Shown in pieces: positions 1 to 13,015 of a DNA stretch of 64,000 nucleotides. The notes below the pieces were generated by a model. The model was not told the DNA's origin and ran no database searches. It worked only from the letters and a program-made list of their open reading frames with translations. Each line of letters begins with the position of its first letter. Position 1 is the stretch's first letter. The position numbers and the translations under genes were made by a program. Origin of the DNA: Rhea pennata (Eukaryota; Chordata; Aves; Rheiformes; Rheidae); NCBI RefSeq assembly GCF_028389875.1, contig NC_084672.1, positions 1,943,501-2,007,500 on the forward strand, given 5' to 3'.

Positions 1-1204
1 CAAGAACCCCTGCCCTGCATGGAAAGAAACCACTCAATGGAATCAAGATTTTTTAGGCCAAGTTGCAGCCACACCTATGATTCAAAAATATATTAAAACC
101 ATTGCAAGTGAACCACAAAAAAGATACTACATTTAACTTGGCTTTAGTCACAAGAACAACTAGAATCGAAAGAGCTGCCTAACAAAACTTTGATAGAAAA
201 AGTCAAAATTTTCTATGGAAACGTTGGCTGAGTAAAAAAGCAGAAAGTGTGTAATGTTTCTGCAGTAAGCATTGCACACGCAAACACTCCCTTAGTTTCC
301 TTACACTATGGTATGCGTCCAGATTCCCACCCCACTCAGAGGGCAGAAGGGAGGATGCCATTTCATTCACTCCTCCTTTTCATTTTTACTGACCAAACTA
401 CTGCCCCACCTCATTAACCGCACTCATCCAAATCCCACTCTAAATAGGAATTTGCATATATACAAGCCTTTTGTCACTCATTAATGTCATCTGAATGACT
501 CTCACATGTTTGTGGATTTATCTTCTGCCTATCCCTTTTTACATACATGGGCCAACAGCATAAAAAAAATATTTAGGCTCTTGCAGCAAGGGGATTTGTT
601 TCCTAGGTTTCAGTCCAGCATTTCAGAAGTCAAGTGTCCTCTCCCTTTTGTCTCTTGGTATTTTCACAAGAGAAGACACTCCTTCTGCTTCCATTGGCTG
701 AGATAAGGATGCTGTAACTGTCAAGCAACTTCCCAGACTTGCTCAGCTTCTGTATCAAAGCAAATGAGAGTCTAGTATAGGGGGAAAAATAAAGGTATCA
801 ATACACCAGTCATACAAAGGTCCAAGGAACAAAGTAGACAATGCAGTTAAATCACCTTTACTACACAACGCGAATGTACCTCTGAAACACAGAGGTACAT
901 TAAAAAAATAAAAAAATAAAAAATAAACACTTTTCTAGTTAACTGAACATAGGAAACAAGTTTCAGTACATTGCTGCTTCCCCTTAAAACAGCTTGGCAC
1001 TACCTCAGAGTTCTAAATATGTTTAAAAACAACAGAATAGCATAAGTTTAGGGAAACTATGAAATCCAGGCTGCACACACAAACTGCTTATTCTGAAAAC
1101 ATTAATAAACATCAAAAAAGAAAAACGGGCCAGATATCCTTAACTTGCTGCTCAATTAAAGTCCTCTTGTTACCTATACATCTGAGCTGCTCAAAGATCA
1201 AGCA

Positions 1205-2080
1205 GCAGAGGAAGGTCAAGGGTGGAGTTCTGCAGGGACCTGTGCTGATACACGCAGCTTTACCTATCCATTAATGACCTCAAAAAGGACGTGAGCAGTA
1301 GGGTGACAAAATTTGCTCATGATATGACAAGATTGTAAGGATGAGGGCAGGCTGAAGAATTGCAGAAGGACCTCATCACACCGAGTGACAGTGCAATTTG
1401 ATATACATTGATGTAAAGTGATGCCTATGGGGAAAGGCAGACCTAATTTCACATACAAAACGATGGACTCTGGGATGACCTTTACTACTCCAGAGCAAAG
1501 TCTTGGCCCAAGATAAACAGACACATGAAAACATCAGCTCAGTAGCAGTCAGAAATTAAAGGAAAAGGAATAGAAAACAAATGATAAATCATTACATGCT
1601 GTATAAATCCCTAGTTCACACAGATCTGGAAGAATGTATGATTTTGGTCATCTCATTTAAAAAAAGAGGCATGAGATAGAGAGGTTCACAAAAGGATGAC
1701 AGAAATACAGCATGGCTTGCCTATTAGGCAATGGCAATGGCCTAGGACTCTTCAGTCTAGAAGACAGAGAATTTGGGGAAGGATAAAACAGCAATCTATA
1801 AAACCATGAACAGCATAAAGAGAGCAGACAGGGATCTGTCAGGGTTCATTCTTTATTCTCACAAAAATACAGTGATCATCATATGAAGCTAGTAGGAGTC
1901 AGCCAGTTCAAAATAAAACAAGGAGGGTCCCCATGCAGCAAACAGCAGAACAACTGAAATCTCTGTGAAAATACAGGGAACAAAAGTAGTTTATATAGGC
2001 TCAAGTGGACTCTGGACAAGCACTCGGAAAAGAGATTTACTGTGGTTTGTCTAGCTTGTAGCCCCTATCAGGTTCAGGGG
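1205..2080 (+). mobile_element. Old, degraded CR1 LINE fragment
   Basis: The plus strand follows the 3' part of CR1 ORF2 in degraded form. There is a block meaning 'ggagttctgcagggacctgtgctg', a 'ttaatgacctcaaaaagg' block, a 'gacaaaatttgctcatgat' block (normally the FADDT-like segment), then 'gaggcatgagatagagaggt' and later CR1-like text. All frames are broken by stops and indels. The divergence and the loss of coding capacity mark it as an ancient, inactive insertion. Boundaries are approximate. Confidence 0.65.
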
Positions 2081-4469
2081 ACCTCTCAGGGGACTAAGCT
2101 GAAAATAGCTGGAGACTGCGAGAGTATCACAAGGAGGTGGTAGTATTTCTGATGCTTGCCCTGTTTTTACTCTTCCCTGGGCACTTACCTCTGCGAGCTG
2201 TTAAAGACAATACTGGGCTAATGTACACTTGGCCTGAACCAGTAAAGCTACTCTTGTATTCTTAAGCTTCACTTTATAATACACATTGTTTATTTTTTCA
2301 CAATTTCTTCAAAAACCCAACTGATTTTGTCAAGAGCGCTAATAAAAGCACTCTTTCTCAACTGAGAGTCAAATTTTAACAACAAAGAGGTAAAAGTGAA
2401 AATTTTAACACAAACAAAAAAAAATTGGTTTGCACCCTTTGGAAAAATATTATCTAAAATACTTATAATTTAAGCTGACAACAGTTCTGCTATTAGATTT
2501 TAAAAATTTGAAGTCCTGCCATCAAGTGGCCTCAGTTGATTTACTGATGAGATATTGCTAAATCAACATGAAACCTAAGAAAAGAACAGTTCTGTTTCTG
2601 TATCACTGCTGAAGCTTCTACTATTTTGAATTTGGTGCAATATATTTATAGGTGCACTGGTAACTCCACAGATAGTTTGAGCAGAGCTGTCTCTTTGAAT
2701 GGAGTTTTCAATATGCTGAAAATCTACACAAATACTTGGACTGTTTTGAAGATTCTTATTTTGCACCAGGGAAACAAGATACAACATCTGCACAAAAGTG
2801 AGATCATATTGTCAAGGGAGTCTCAAGAAACAATATTAGGAGTGAATCTTTCTGAAAACATTTTCATCCACACAACTTTTTACAACATGCTCTTGTGCCT
2901 CAGATTCTGAGGGTATTACCCCTAACCCCTACTGGATTTGGCCTCTGCTTATATGTATTTAAAGGGGGGGGGGGGAAGAGCACATGCAAGAGAGAGAGCA
3001 GGTGAGAGCTGCACCTATGCTAAATTGTCAAGCAAAACTAAATTCATGACTTCTGTTTCCATCCTACATTCTATTTTGCACGCTAACTAATTACATTTTC
3101 TGCTGAAAAGCTGAACAGAGTGGCCTTGTCAAGTCCAAATACCACCAAAGAAGGTAGGAAGAACATCTTGCAGAAGATTATAAATGAGAGGAAGAACGAA
3201 ATTGCAGCTCTGAATGATTCTCAACTGACTGTCCCACCTTAAAGAACAGCAGGTGTCTTCATGTGTCTGGACAGTGAAACTAAGCTATCTACTTACATAG
3301 CAAACAGGCTGGGATGCTATTCTTTCTCTGAGATACTTTCTCAAGAGGAAGCTATCCAGTGTCACATGCCAGAGAACAAGGCTGGAGGAACCTTGCTACA
3401 CTCAGACCATAAACGTGTAGAAGGATAGAGACTAGGCTGGAAAACTGGAGTGAATCTTGGACTATCAGTTATTTTGCAAAGATACACGTAGCTGATTTCA
3501 ATCCCAGAAGCAATTAGGCATAAATTCTTTTGCTATACTCTGTCTTTTGGCTCAGCTGCCGAACTGATTCCCTTTGTGAGCCTCTAAGACCAGAGTAACA
3601 TCAAGCAAACACACTTTGAAGAGGGCCTCGGGTAAAGCTTGGTGGATCTAACACATCCTATTTCAAACCACACCCCATGAAAGTGTTGCAAATGCCAGAC
3701 ATAATAAGAAGCACCCCTTTGAATACTACAGCTGCTAAAAATGAGTTATACAGCATGGGAAGGTAAGGCCACAACTTCCAGCCAAAGCTTTAGTATGTGC
3801 CCTGTGGCAAAACCACTCTGAATACAACCCTTCATGTACAGTTCTGGATTAACTAGAGTATTCTGGAATTTTGCACTTCGTGATCTCTTTAGGAGAAAAT
3901 TTATTTATCCTCCTAGAATAACCCTAACCTAGGAACTTAGAAAATTAATCCTCTAATCTCAGCTCGGCCCAAAGATTATGACTCAATTCCTGCCCAGTGC
4001 GGATCTCTGGAGACATTTATTATGTACATTTGCACACTCAAAAAGGCTATGGCCACTAAAGATGCATCTTCAGATTGTGAAGGCAGTGCTGTAAAGGAGC
4101 AGCAGTGAGACTAAGATCAGTTTTCAGGCTCCTCTACAGCCATATATTTAACAGTGGGGAGAGAAAGAGGAGGGGAAATCAGTATACCAATACTCCAAAA
4201 GAGAGAAATTCTATGGAAACCTCTAGTGAAGAGATGCCTGAGTATTAAGGAGAGATGACAATGGGATGATAGGAAGAAGGCAAGAGTTAGACTTTTGAAG
4301 TTTAACTCTCTGAATCAAATCTCATCTTTCAGTAGTACTAACAGATACTCTTAGAGTTTAGCTTATCACATTTCTGAACTCGCTGAGGGATTTTATAATA
4401 TATCTCCACTAGGCTGTATAGTCTCCACTCTTAGAGTTTTCAAGACCAAACAAAAAAAAACTGATAATC

Positions 4470-4568
4470 AGGTTTGACCCTGTAGCTGACCGTGCTCTGA
4501 GCAAGAGGTTGGACTAGAGACTTCCTGAGGCCTTGTCCAACCAAAATCATCCTGTGATCTATGATCAG
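4470..4568 (+). mobile_element. CR1 3' tail fragment
   Basis: The segment reads as a typical CR1 3' end: 'gagcaagaggttggactaga', then 'cttcctgaggccttgtccaa', then 'atcatcctgtgatctatgat'. The closing near-repeat (gtgatctatgatc) resembles the 8-mer microsatellite-like tail of CR1. It is a short 5'-truncated copy without coding capacity. Confidence 0.75.
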
Positions 4569-7500
4569 TCTCAAGGGAGCAACTAGGTGTTAAACTGAAT
4601 AAAATATTAAGATGTGTTCTGTTAGTGGGAGAGGCCTACTAAAACTCTTGGTAAGAAAAATTTGGCATGACAGATCAAATCTCTGCTGCAAACTGGAAAA
4701 TAACAATCCAAGTATATACTGTGAACATGCAAGACATGGGGAAGAAAATAACAGAGGGAGAGGGATACTTCACAGCTTACTATTCTGCAAAATCTGTTGG
4801 CTGTGTATCAGCCCCAAGACAGGGCAAAGAGAGAAAGCCTCCTTCTCTCTTATTCCCCCTTCCAGTCAGATGTACCAGTAGGATGGAAACTGGCAACACA
4901 AGCACAACCTACTGCCTGTTCAGTCCAGGCAGAAGCAAAGAGGAAGCAGAGCTACTCATATATGGTTATTAGCACCATTACTGTTTCCCAAACAAAAAAA
5001 GAGAAATTCACAACAGAGCAATCTCCAAAGATGCACATAAGGTGATTAACTCCATCTTTCAGTCTCCCATACTAAACAAACTTTTGTATATCCACACAGT
5101 CTTTGCTCTGCCACAGAGCCTAGAAAAGGTTTTAAAATCTTTCTTTTCCTTCTTCATGAATTATCATGCCATTTCCTGTAAAAAAAAAAAAAAAACTCCT
5201 ATACATCATCTTTTACAGACATAAAGGTCAAGCTTAGGTTGACTTTGGGATAGTTATAGAATAGCTTTTCACTTCTTGCTTTCATGTATTCTAGACAAAC
5301 CCCATCATACTCACCATTTTTTTCATACTTAATCTGCCCTAGTCTTGGAATTTCTTGCTTGTTTACGGAGCACTCTGGTACCCCTCCAGTATATGTCAAG
5401 AGATGGGACAGACCAGCAGAGACATGGCAGTACACCTATAGCCATCCCTAATCCCAGCAGCAGACCAAGATTAAGCAAATTGCTAAGAAATTCATGGATC
5501 AATAAAACTGCATCCAATACAGGAATATCAGCAAAAGAATAAAAAAAGAAATAACAATAGAAAGTCTCTACCACAGCATACAGAGAACAATATAATGTTA
5601 CCTACGTTCCAGTTTGATCCTCACTCCTACTGACAATTTGGAAGATCAGAGCAAGGCTGTACAAGTTAACATGTCCCATCCCATGCATCCTCAACTCCAT
5701 ATAGTTTCATTTTCAAAAGTTTAACATCTTCCACATTTTGGTATAGCCCCAAAGCTACAGTGCTAATTTACTTTGAATTAGCCAAGTTCAACAGCAATTA
5801 GCATAGGTGTTAAAAGAGGGTTTGATAGTATTGAGTAAAATTACAGAAGTAAACATCCTCTTGTAAGCTACTGAGGCATCCTTGGTTCTCCTCACCTCCC
5901 CATACTTTAACTAGCAAGAGACTCTACTTTTAAGAAAGGCATTTATTTTCATGAACAGATTCCATCTAAGGTACTATGTGCAATTTTTGCATTATAAAAT
6001 TGAATCACCTTCATTTAAAACAAACAAAACAACATTCCTAATATTTACTGGTCCACGCAGAGCTGGAATAGTGCCAGGGCAATAAGGTAATACATTTGAT
6101 GAAAAGAGCTTGATCAAGAGGACTCTGAAATTCAAGCATGTGTCACAGCAGTCACCCAAACAACCAATTTTCCCACCTCTCCCCTCAAGAACAGGCAAAC
6201 ATTTCTCTGTGATTCTTCAGTCACATTTGTGTATTATTTACAGAGGACAGCATTAGCTGGGGCATTGGGACAGCGAAAGGCACATAAAATATTTATTGAC
6301 AACTTTTTGACATAAAACCATGTTTAAATTCATCACTGAACTTGTGACTTTCCCAAGACTTTTATTTCTTTTTATTCAGGGCAACAAAGTGGAGTTTTCT
6401 ATTAGGGGGCACCTGTAACATCTTTAACTGAAGTAAAAGTTTCTAAAGTGGAAGTATAGCACCAAACGCAGAGAGAGATTTCTGAGATGACTTAATGTTT
6501 CTAGGCAGAATTCTTTCCTTACAGAGCCAAAGGGCCTAACAAATACCAAAAGGTCAAAGGAAAGCAGCAAGAGATCCCACTCCTCCTCTAGACCCAAGTC
6601 ACAAATCCTCTGGGACACTGGTTGATATCAAGGCCCCATAAAATAACCCCTTTAAAACCTTGATTCATAGCAAGAACAGTACAATTACCCCAAATCCAAT
6701 ATTTTCAGCAAAGACCAACAAGCCAATGGAGTTCACCAGCTGATTAACCTTGGGGTTCAGCTACAAACTCACTTTTAAGCATTACTACAATCAACAGGGA
6801 TTACAAGAGATGCTTAAGAGAAATACTGAGAACAGCCACTCAGAGGAATGGAGAAGGCTGGGGGTATCTCAGAACAATTACAGGGAGCACTTAAGCCTCA
6901 AGTGTTTAGAAGTTCTGTTTTATTTTTCACTAGAATTGCACTACAGAGAAAAATGATCAGATGTTGAGTTCCACAGCAATAAATTACAGGAACTAAAACC
7001 CACCATGCCAAACACATTAGTGACAAGTTTGCATTATCTTTGTGCTCTATATAAATGCAAGTCAGAGCATAAACCATGCTGATCAACTACAAAACTACAA
7101 TGCTATAAATAACCTCAGTATCTGAAGATACCTTAAATGTCTACACCCTGCTTCAAGTGACATTTTTAGCTGTTTCTTTTATACCATCTGATCCAAAACC
7201 ATTTTTAATCAATGGCCAAGCAGTTCTGAATGTCTCTCCTCTCTAGAGTGACTTTTTTTTTTTGGGGGGGGGTCTTATTCCTAAGGAATAAAGCCAAATA
7301 AGATTCATCTTCTACTTATTCATTTCTTAGCATCTCAGCTTTTTAGTAGTCATTTATAAATACCCTTGTAACAATACAGAAAGAGATTGGAAATCCATGA
7401 ATAATAACTGCTATGGAGAACTGGTTTTTATACCTTTCTTCCTTCTCACAAGTGGCTGTGAATAAAATTTCCACTTGCAGATGCCTACATATACTTCCAG

Positions 7501-8022
7501 GATGGTACCTAATGTTTGTGAAGGGTTTATACTGAAACTGTGCTGACACTACATTTATGTGTATACAATATGCAATCTGGTTTTTATTTGCAATAAAGAA
7601 ACGTTATGGATTAGGACTTTGACAGTAAAACAGTGATGCACAGCTTCCAATTTTATTCATCTGATCTCTGCAATTTCAGTGTTGAAGACTAACAGCTCAA
7701 AGAAAGACAATCCAAAATACAGTTAAAAATATAATTATCTTGACATGCACCAAACTACAGATATGAAAATAACAAGATCCCTAAACTTGGACGACAATGA
7801 AAAATGGATCATATTGACTTTAATCACAGAAACCGCAGCAACTTATGAAAGGATTAAGTAAAAATAGCTCATAATACAGAAGAGTAAAAATCCTAATTGA
7901 ACACTGAAATAGGTAGCTTATGCTCATTAGCACTGATGGTGCAATTTAACACAACTGCATTTCCATACTAGAGATTCGTCACTATTACCACCACCTGAAA
8001 GCTGTGCTACTAGCCTCCCCTG

Positions 8023-8042
8023 CCCCCCCCCCCCCCCCCCCC
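8023..8042 (+). repeat. Poly-C run (20 C)
   Basis: Uninterrupted run of C in PIAS1 intron 1. It is poly-G in the PIAS1 transcript sense. Confidence 0.95.
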
Positions 8043-8151
8043 AAGAAACAGCTTCTCTGTATTTAGGGAAAGAGCATTTCTCCAACTGATTTTTTATGCT
8101 TTGTTTTCATCATCATTGTGTGGAAATACCACTATGTATTTTCATTCAAAA

Positions 8152-8153
<2 letters not shown>

Positions 8154-8183
<30 letters not shown>
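8154..8183 (+). repeat. Poly-T run (30 T)
   Basis: Uninterrupted T run in PIAS1 intron 1, poly-A in the sense of PIAS1. I see no retrocopy body next to it, so it is treated as a homopolymer only. Confidence 0.95.
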
Positions 8184-8187
<4 letters not shown>

Positions 8188-11100
8188 ATAAATTGTGTCT
8201 AACAAGAAACACACCAGGGATCTCTTCAATCCCCAAAGGCACTTTCTTAAAAGGAGAAAGAACAAAGGAGAAAACCTCCCAGCATGTGCTTTCCAAACCA
8301 GCTTCTTAGGACAGTATCAAGAATGACAATACTAAAACATAAGCTTTTCTTTTTTTATTCTTTGATCCATGTATAATTGAATTGATTATTGCAAACTGTG
8401 TAATGATTTCCAAAAGACTTGAGCAGAAGGCAAAGATCACAACAATCTAATAACCAATTTAAAGAGATGTAAGAAATATTGAAGGAAAGATTTAATCACT
8501 CAAGTATACTCCTTCCAATTAGAAAGAGCTTTAAATAGCTTACCTTGAGATAAATTAGTCTGTATGCAATTATACAGGAATAGTAATTAAGATCAGGAAA
8601 ATTCACATATGCCTTAGCCTACAGAGTTAGGGAAGTAATCCACAGAATAAGATTTTTAAGTTACCTTGTTTTTTCAAATTTTTCAAAAATTTCATTTTTA
8701 CAAATGAAAACATCCTAGTTCAATCTATCTAAAAGTTTGAGAGTACCAAAGAATTCAGTAACCCTACAATTCCAGGATCTCCAAAGTATGTTTCACCTTA
8801 TCTATTTTTTTTCCTTCCCTCAATAGCAGGCAAATTCTTAAATGAGGCAGAAGACCAAAATAACTCTTAATCATGGTAAGAAAACACTTTAAAATAAATC
8901 CTGATTGATGATTTATAATTCTGTGAAAAAATATGGCAAAAAAGAATGACCAATAGTTTTCTTGAGGGAACAAGATCTTTAATTTTACTCTGTGTTTGGC
9001 AATGCTATGTATCAAATCAACTTCCCCATTTTCCCTGTTAATCCCGTGGATCCTTTGCATAGAAAGGCAAGAAAGTTATAGAGACAGAAAAACATGACCA
9101 AAATTTTCTGCCAAACTTTTTCTTGCGAAGGCAAGTGAATTACTTATCATGCAAATATTTGATTTTATTTTAGCTTTTACAAGTTATTAAATCTGAAATC
9201 AATGCCATTTGTTAATTAATCAGAAGAGAGATGCAGAAAGATTTTACCTAAAAAAATACATAATAATGAAAGGAATTCACTGTTTATTTTTCAAACAACA
9301 GTGTCTGAGTCACTCAGTTAAGTCTCCTTTCAATTTTCAAAAAAAGTATGAATGTAGAAGTATGTTTTCTTGGGATGTATTCCTACTTAAAAATACTCAC
9401 TACACCCAGCTATGATATAACACCTTTGCATTAGCCACGTTTTTCCAAGGATTACTCACCTCACCCAATACTAGGTTTTCCAAAAGTAGTACAACTCAAA
9501 TGAGTGATACAGCTAAAACACTAGGCAGAAATTTCGTTCTTCTTCTCTCCCTCACCTTCCCAACAGACACACATACCTTTTTTTCTTTGTATCATCTAGG
9601 AAGAAAAAAAATGCATTCAAGCCCCCTATATTGAAGGTTTCAAAGTATGCATTTAAGGAAAAAGAAAATAATTACTTCATAAGTTACATGGCCCAGCCCT
9701 CCTAGCTACCACAAAACCTTCTCTTCACAGAGGCACAGACTGCAGTGGTGCCATTCCACCGTCCCAGCCTGCAGGTACTGCTAGCTTCCCAACACCAAAG
9801 TGAAACTGAAAACAGTCAGTTTGACATTTACTCTCCAGATCCCTAAGGCAGCAACACTACTTAAAAGGAGGAGGAAAAAAAAAGAGAAAAAAACAACAGC
9901 ATAATTTCCCTCTACTGGTTCCTGAGAAAGAAAAGCAGGCTTTAGGAGGAGATCCATTAAAAAAAGTCATGATGACAAATATACTTCTACACAAACCATA
10001 ACTGTAAAGCTGCAGAGAACGACCAGGAAAGGCCTCTACCCTGCGCTCGCGCAGCAAAGCCGCACTCCAACACGTGTATACGTACACAGAGCCCGGAGGC
10101 TCTGCAGCGAAGGAGAGGAGAGGCTTCAAATTTCAAAGCTCCAAAGATCAATAAATTGTCAGTTTTAATAGTAAAGTCACAGCTTTTAGCACTGTCCTTT
10201 GACCACCGTACTGCCACCTGAACACACATTGGGGAAAAAAAGCCTGATTCCCTAGCTTTTGCCTCTTTTCACTCCATATGATTCAGTTATGCTTATACAT
10301 ACACATCACTTATTTTCAAGTCAACTACTGTGCACCAAAAATCCTAAAGTCAGTTACCAAAATACACTATTTACCATGATGAAAAGAAAAAGAGTTCAAA
10401 ACCAGAATCAAATCCCAACCTTTTATCTCATTATGTGAGAAGCACAATATGAAAAAATGCTTGGGGGCAATACCGCTCAGGCAATACCCCGAGCAAGACA
10501 CTCTGAAAATCAAAGGGCAGGGGAGGATTAAAATAAATATCTGCCCTGACCTGGCAGACACAGACCCCAAAGAGTTTGAACACACACAAGAAACCAGAAC
10601 TTCTTTACATCCCGACAGCACCACAAGCATCTAAAAGCAAAAGCATGCAAAACGCTTGATATGCAGGAAAATAACGATAATAATAATAAATGCTAGGGAA
10701 AGGGTTTCCCTAGGCGTGCTGCACGTATTTTAGGTTCTGCGTACTTCTGATTTATATGTTTTCCAGCACGTTAACGCACGGAACAGCGGCCCTGCCGATG
10801 AACACCAACCCTGCGACAATTAAGTTCTCAAACTTTCAAAAACACACGGCGACGGGGTGGGAGGGGGAGCCGGCGCCTTGCCCCTCCTCGCCTCGCCAGC
10901 ACGAAGCGCGGGGAGAGGCCGGCTTTGCGCGTGGCTGTCTTCGTGGGCGCCCTCCCACCCTCTCCCGTGGCGCCGATCCTCCTCCTCCCCCCCCCCCCCG
11001 GCGGCAGAGCCCACCCCAAAGTTTCACGCGCCTGGGGGAGGATAAAACGACTCCTCTGACGGGAGGAGGGTGGTTTCGGGGTGGGTTTTTTGTGTTTGTT

Positions 11101-11727
11101 TAATTTTTTTCTCTCTTTTTAGGAGCTCCGCGGGGTGACGGGGGGGGGCGGGGGAGCCCTCAGGGCGGGCCGCCCGCCGCGGCTGCCTCCCCCGCTGCCT
11201 CGGGCGGCTCCGCGGCCGCCTGTCATGAGCGCCGCGGCCGCCTGTCAGCGAAGCCGCTTCCGCGGCCCCCTGGAAACTTCGCGGAGGTCGGGGGGGGTTG
11301 AAGGGGGGGGGGGGCTGATAACGGCCGCCGCCGCCCTCACCGCCGCGCCGGGCGCTGAGGGGAGCCCCCCGCCACCCACCCACCCACCCCGCACCGGCGG
11401 AGCCGCCCCCGCTGCCGCCGCCGCCCTCCCCGCGGGACCAGAGCGCGTGAGGAAGCTCAGCGCGGCGGAGGGAAAGGGACGACAGCTCCGCTCCGCTCCG
11501 CGCCCCGTCCCGCAGCCCCCGCTGCCGGCGGGGAGCCGCCGCGCCGAGGCAGGCTGGCGGAGCGCCGCGCCTCCGCTGGCCGCGCAGCAGCGAGCAAGGA
11601 GGAGGAGGAAGGTGGCGGTGGGGGGAAGATGGAGATAGAGATGGAGAGGGGGGCGCCCCCGGCCCCCCCTCTCCCCCCCAGCGCGGCGGCGGGGGGCGTC
11701 GCGGAGGGAATTGGCGCTGCGCTGTAC

Positions 11728-11751
11728 CTTTAGTTCCGCACTGTCCGCCAT
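11728..11751 (-). CDS. PIAS1: PIAS1 exon 1 coding part (partial gene)
   Basis: The minus strand reads ATG GCG GAC AGT GCG GAA CTA AAG, then gtacag, so the encoded start is MADSAELK followed by a splice donor. This is the known N-terminus of PIAS1, and vertebrate PIAS1 breaks here between exons 1 and 2. PIAS1 is a nuclear SUMO E3 ligase (SAP, PINIT, SP-RING domains) that sumoylates transcription factors and restrains STAT1 signalling. Only the first eight residues are in the window; the SAP domain and all catalytic parts lie beyond the left edge. The start context, AAG ATG GCG, is strong. The paralogues PIAS2-4 begin differently, and the synteny with SKOR1 and MAP2K5 supports PIAS1. Confidence 0.93.
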
Positions 11752-11900
11752 CTTGCAACGCCGCGCGCAGGCGCAGCGCACCCCGCCGGGACACCGCCTC
11801 CCCCCCCGCCCGCACGCCGCACGCCGCGTTTGAATCAGGGCGCCATTTTGTCCCTCCTGTGGGCGCCGCCGGGCTGGCGGCGGCGGCTCTGGGGCAGCCG
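11743..11900 (-). promoter_or_regulatory. PIAS1: PIAS1 core promoter / 5' UTR with YY1 and NRF1 motifs
   Basis: On the minus strand a YY1-type motif, CAAGATGGCGGAC, occupies 11743-11755 and contains the start codon. A second YY1-like core, CAAAATGGCG, lies at 11841-11850. An NRF1-type motif, CGCGCAGGCGCA, is at 11764-11775 on the plus strand. YY1 and NRF1 motifs near the transcription start are typical of TATA-less housekeeping promoters. No TATA box was seen. The exact start site is not determined. Confidence 0.65.
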
Positions 11901-12501
11901 CTGCGGCGGGTCGCGGCGAGTCCCCGCGGCAGGAAGGGGATGAACCCGCCCGTCACGCTTCCCCCCCCGCTTTCCTCAACCCGCCTGGGTCCCGCCTCCC
12001 TCCGGTGTGAGGGGAACGGGGAGGAGGCGGCAGCGGCGGGGCCGGGCCGTTAGCAGCGGCCCGTCGCTGCCGGCTCCCTGCGGGGGCTGCCGGGCCGCCT
12101 GGCAGAGAAGGGAAGAGGTCGCCACGCATTCCTGCAGTCATAAGTTGATTAAAATAGGGATTTGCCGCTTCCTGCTACTTAATCAGGTGCTGCCGCAGGG
12201 CTCCCCGGAGCACACTGCCGAGGGACCCCCAAAAGCACCGGCTCGGGGAGCGGAGCATCCTGCTGGGCCCCCTATTTTGCAACCTACATTGCCAAACGGG
12301 AAAATGATCTTTTTAAATTATTTTTCCCGAACTCCTGCACAATTCAGTGCATCAATAAAATAACATGCCAGCGGTTTGGGGTTTTTTGTTATTTCCTTCC
12401 CCTCCCCCCCCGCAAAAAGCAAGAAATACGGCCTAGGTTCAGAGTTTTTATGAGAGCCTACAGAACAAGAGCAGAGCTTTTAGATCTAAAATTGCCCGTA
12501 G

Positions 12502-12552
12502 ATTTTTCTTTTTTTTTTTTTCTTTTCTTTTTTTTTTTTTTTTTTTTTTTTT
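12502..12552 (+). repeat. T-rich low-complexity tract
   Basis: About 50 bases of T interrupted by three or four C, just outside the PIAS1 CpG island on its upstream side. Confidence 0.9.
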
Positions 12553-12884
12553 GAGTAAAAGCTGAGTTACTTAACAGCAGACCAGATCATATGGAGGGAA
12601 AAATACCTAGCAAAAATGCTATGTGAAAAGTTTACTGTTCTGGTTGTAAAGTCAGTCAGCATAAATATTAGCATTTAAGTCATTCACCTTAGGTTGATTC
12701 AGCTTCCTTGTACCTGTGTATTACTCTTAATTACAGATTGGCTTGACACTTTTTTCTTCTTGTCCTTTTCCTTAAGGAAGGTCAGTATTGCAGTATTGTT
12801 CACCCTTTTAAGTGAGTGAGAGATACAAAAATTGTCTTTTTTCATGGCCTTTCTGTGGAATTCATCATCATGCTTTCAGAAATG

Positions 12885-13015
12885 TTTGTAAAGCCCTTAC
12901 ATTATCTCTACTGCAAGATAAAATAGCGTTAATATCTCCACTCTACAAATTAAAGAAAGCATGCTTGAGGCCACACAGGGAATCAGTGGTAAAGAGATTA
13001 CCACTCATGATTATT
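12885..13015 (-). mobile_element. Ancient MIR/AmnSINE-like SINE relic
   Basis: The order of short blocks matches the 3' part of MIR or Amniote-SINE families as usually seen in one orientation: 'taaagcccttacattatctc', 'ctccactctacaaattaaag', 'gaggccacacagggaatcag', 'tggtaaagagattaccactc'. Similarity is by remembered consensus only and is weak. Strand is given relative to the MIR consensus and is tentative. Confidence 0.45.

Larger units (their letters stand above)
1..11727 (-). other. PIAS1: PIAS1 intron 1 (5' part)
   Basis: This stretch lies immediately downstream, on the minus strand, of the splice donor that ends PIAS1 exon 1. I searched the minus strand for the large second exon of PIAS1, which encodes the SAP domain, and did not see it, so the intron must run past the left edge. 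The stretch is AT-rich, with only short chance reading frames. Recognisable contents are an old CR1 copy near 1.2-2.1 kb, a CR1 tail near 4.5 kb, a short poly-G near 2.97 kb, and poly-C and poly-T runs near 8.0-8.2 kb. The GC content rises after 10.8 kb into the PIAS1 CpG island. The assignment as intron is inference from the exon 1 donor plus family knowledge. Confidence 0.8.
10840..12110. promoter_or_regulatory. CpG island over the PIAS1 5' end
   Basis: Dense CG dinucleotides, G-runs and C-runs replace the AT-rich flanks abruptly. The island contains PIAS1 exon 1 and the first 900 bases of intron 1. Several long reading frames on both strands here are a by-product of low stop-codon frequency in GC-rich DNA and are not called as genes. 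Confidence 0.85.

Noticed and set aside
11024-11956. 310-codon minus-strand frame over PIAS1 exon 1
   Set aside because: CpG-island low-complexity translation; the real coding piece is the eight codons ending at the splice donor.
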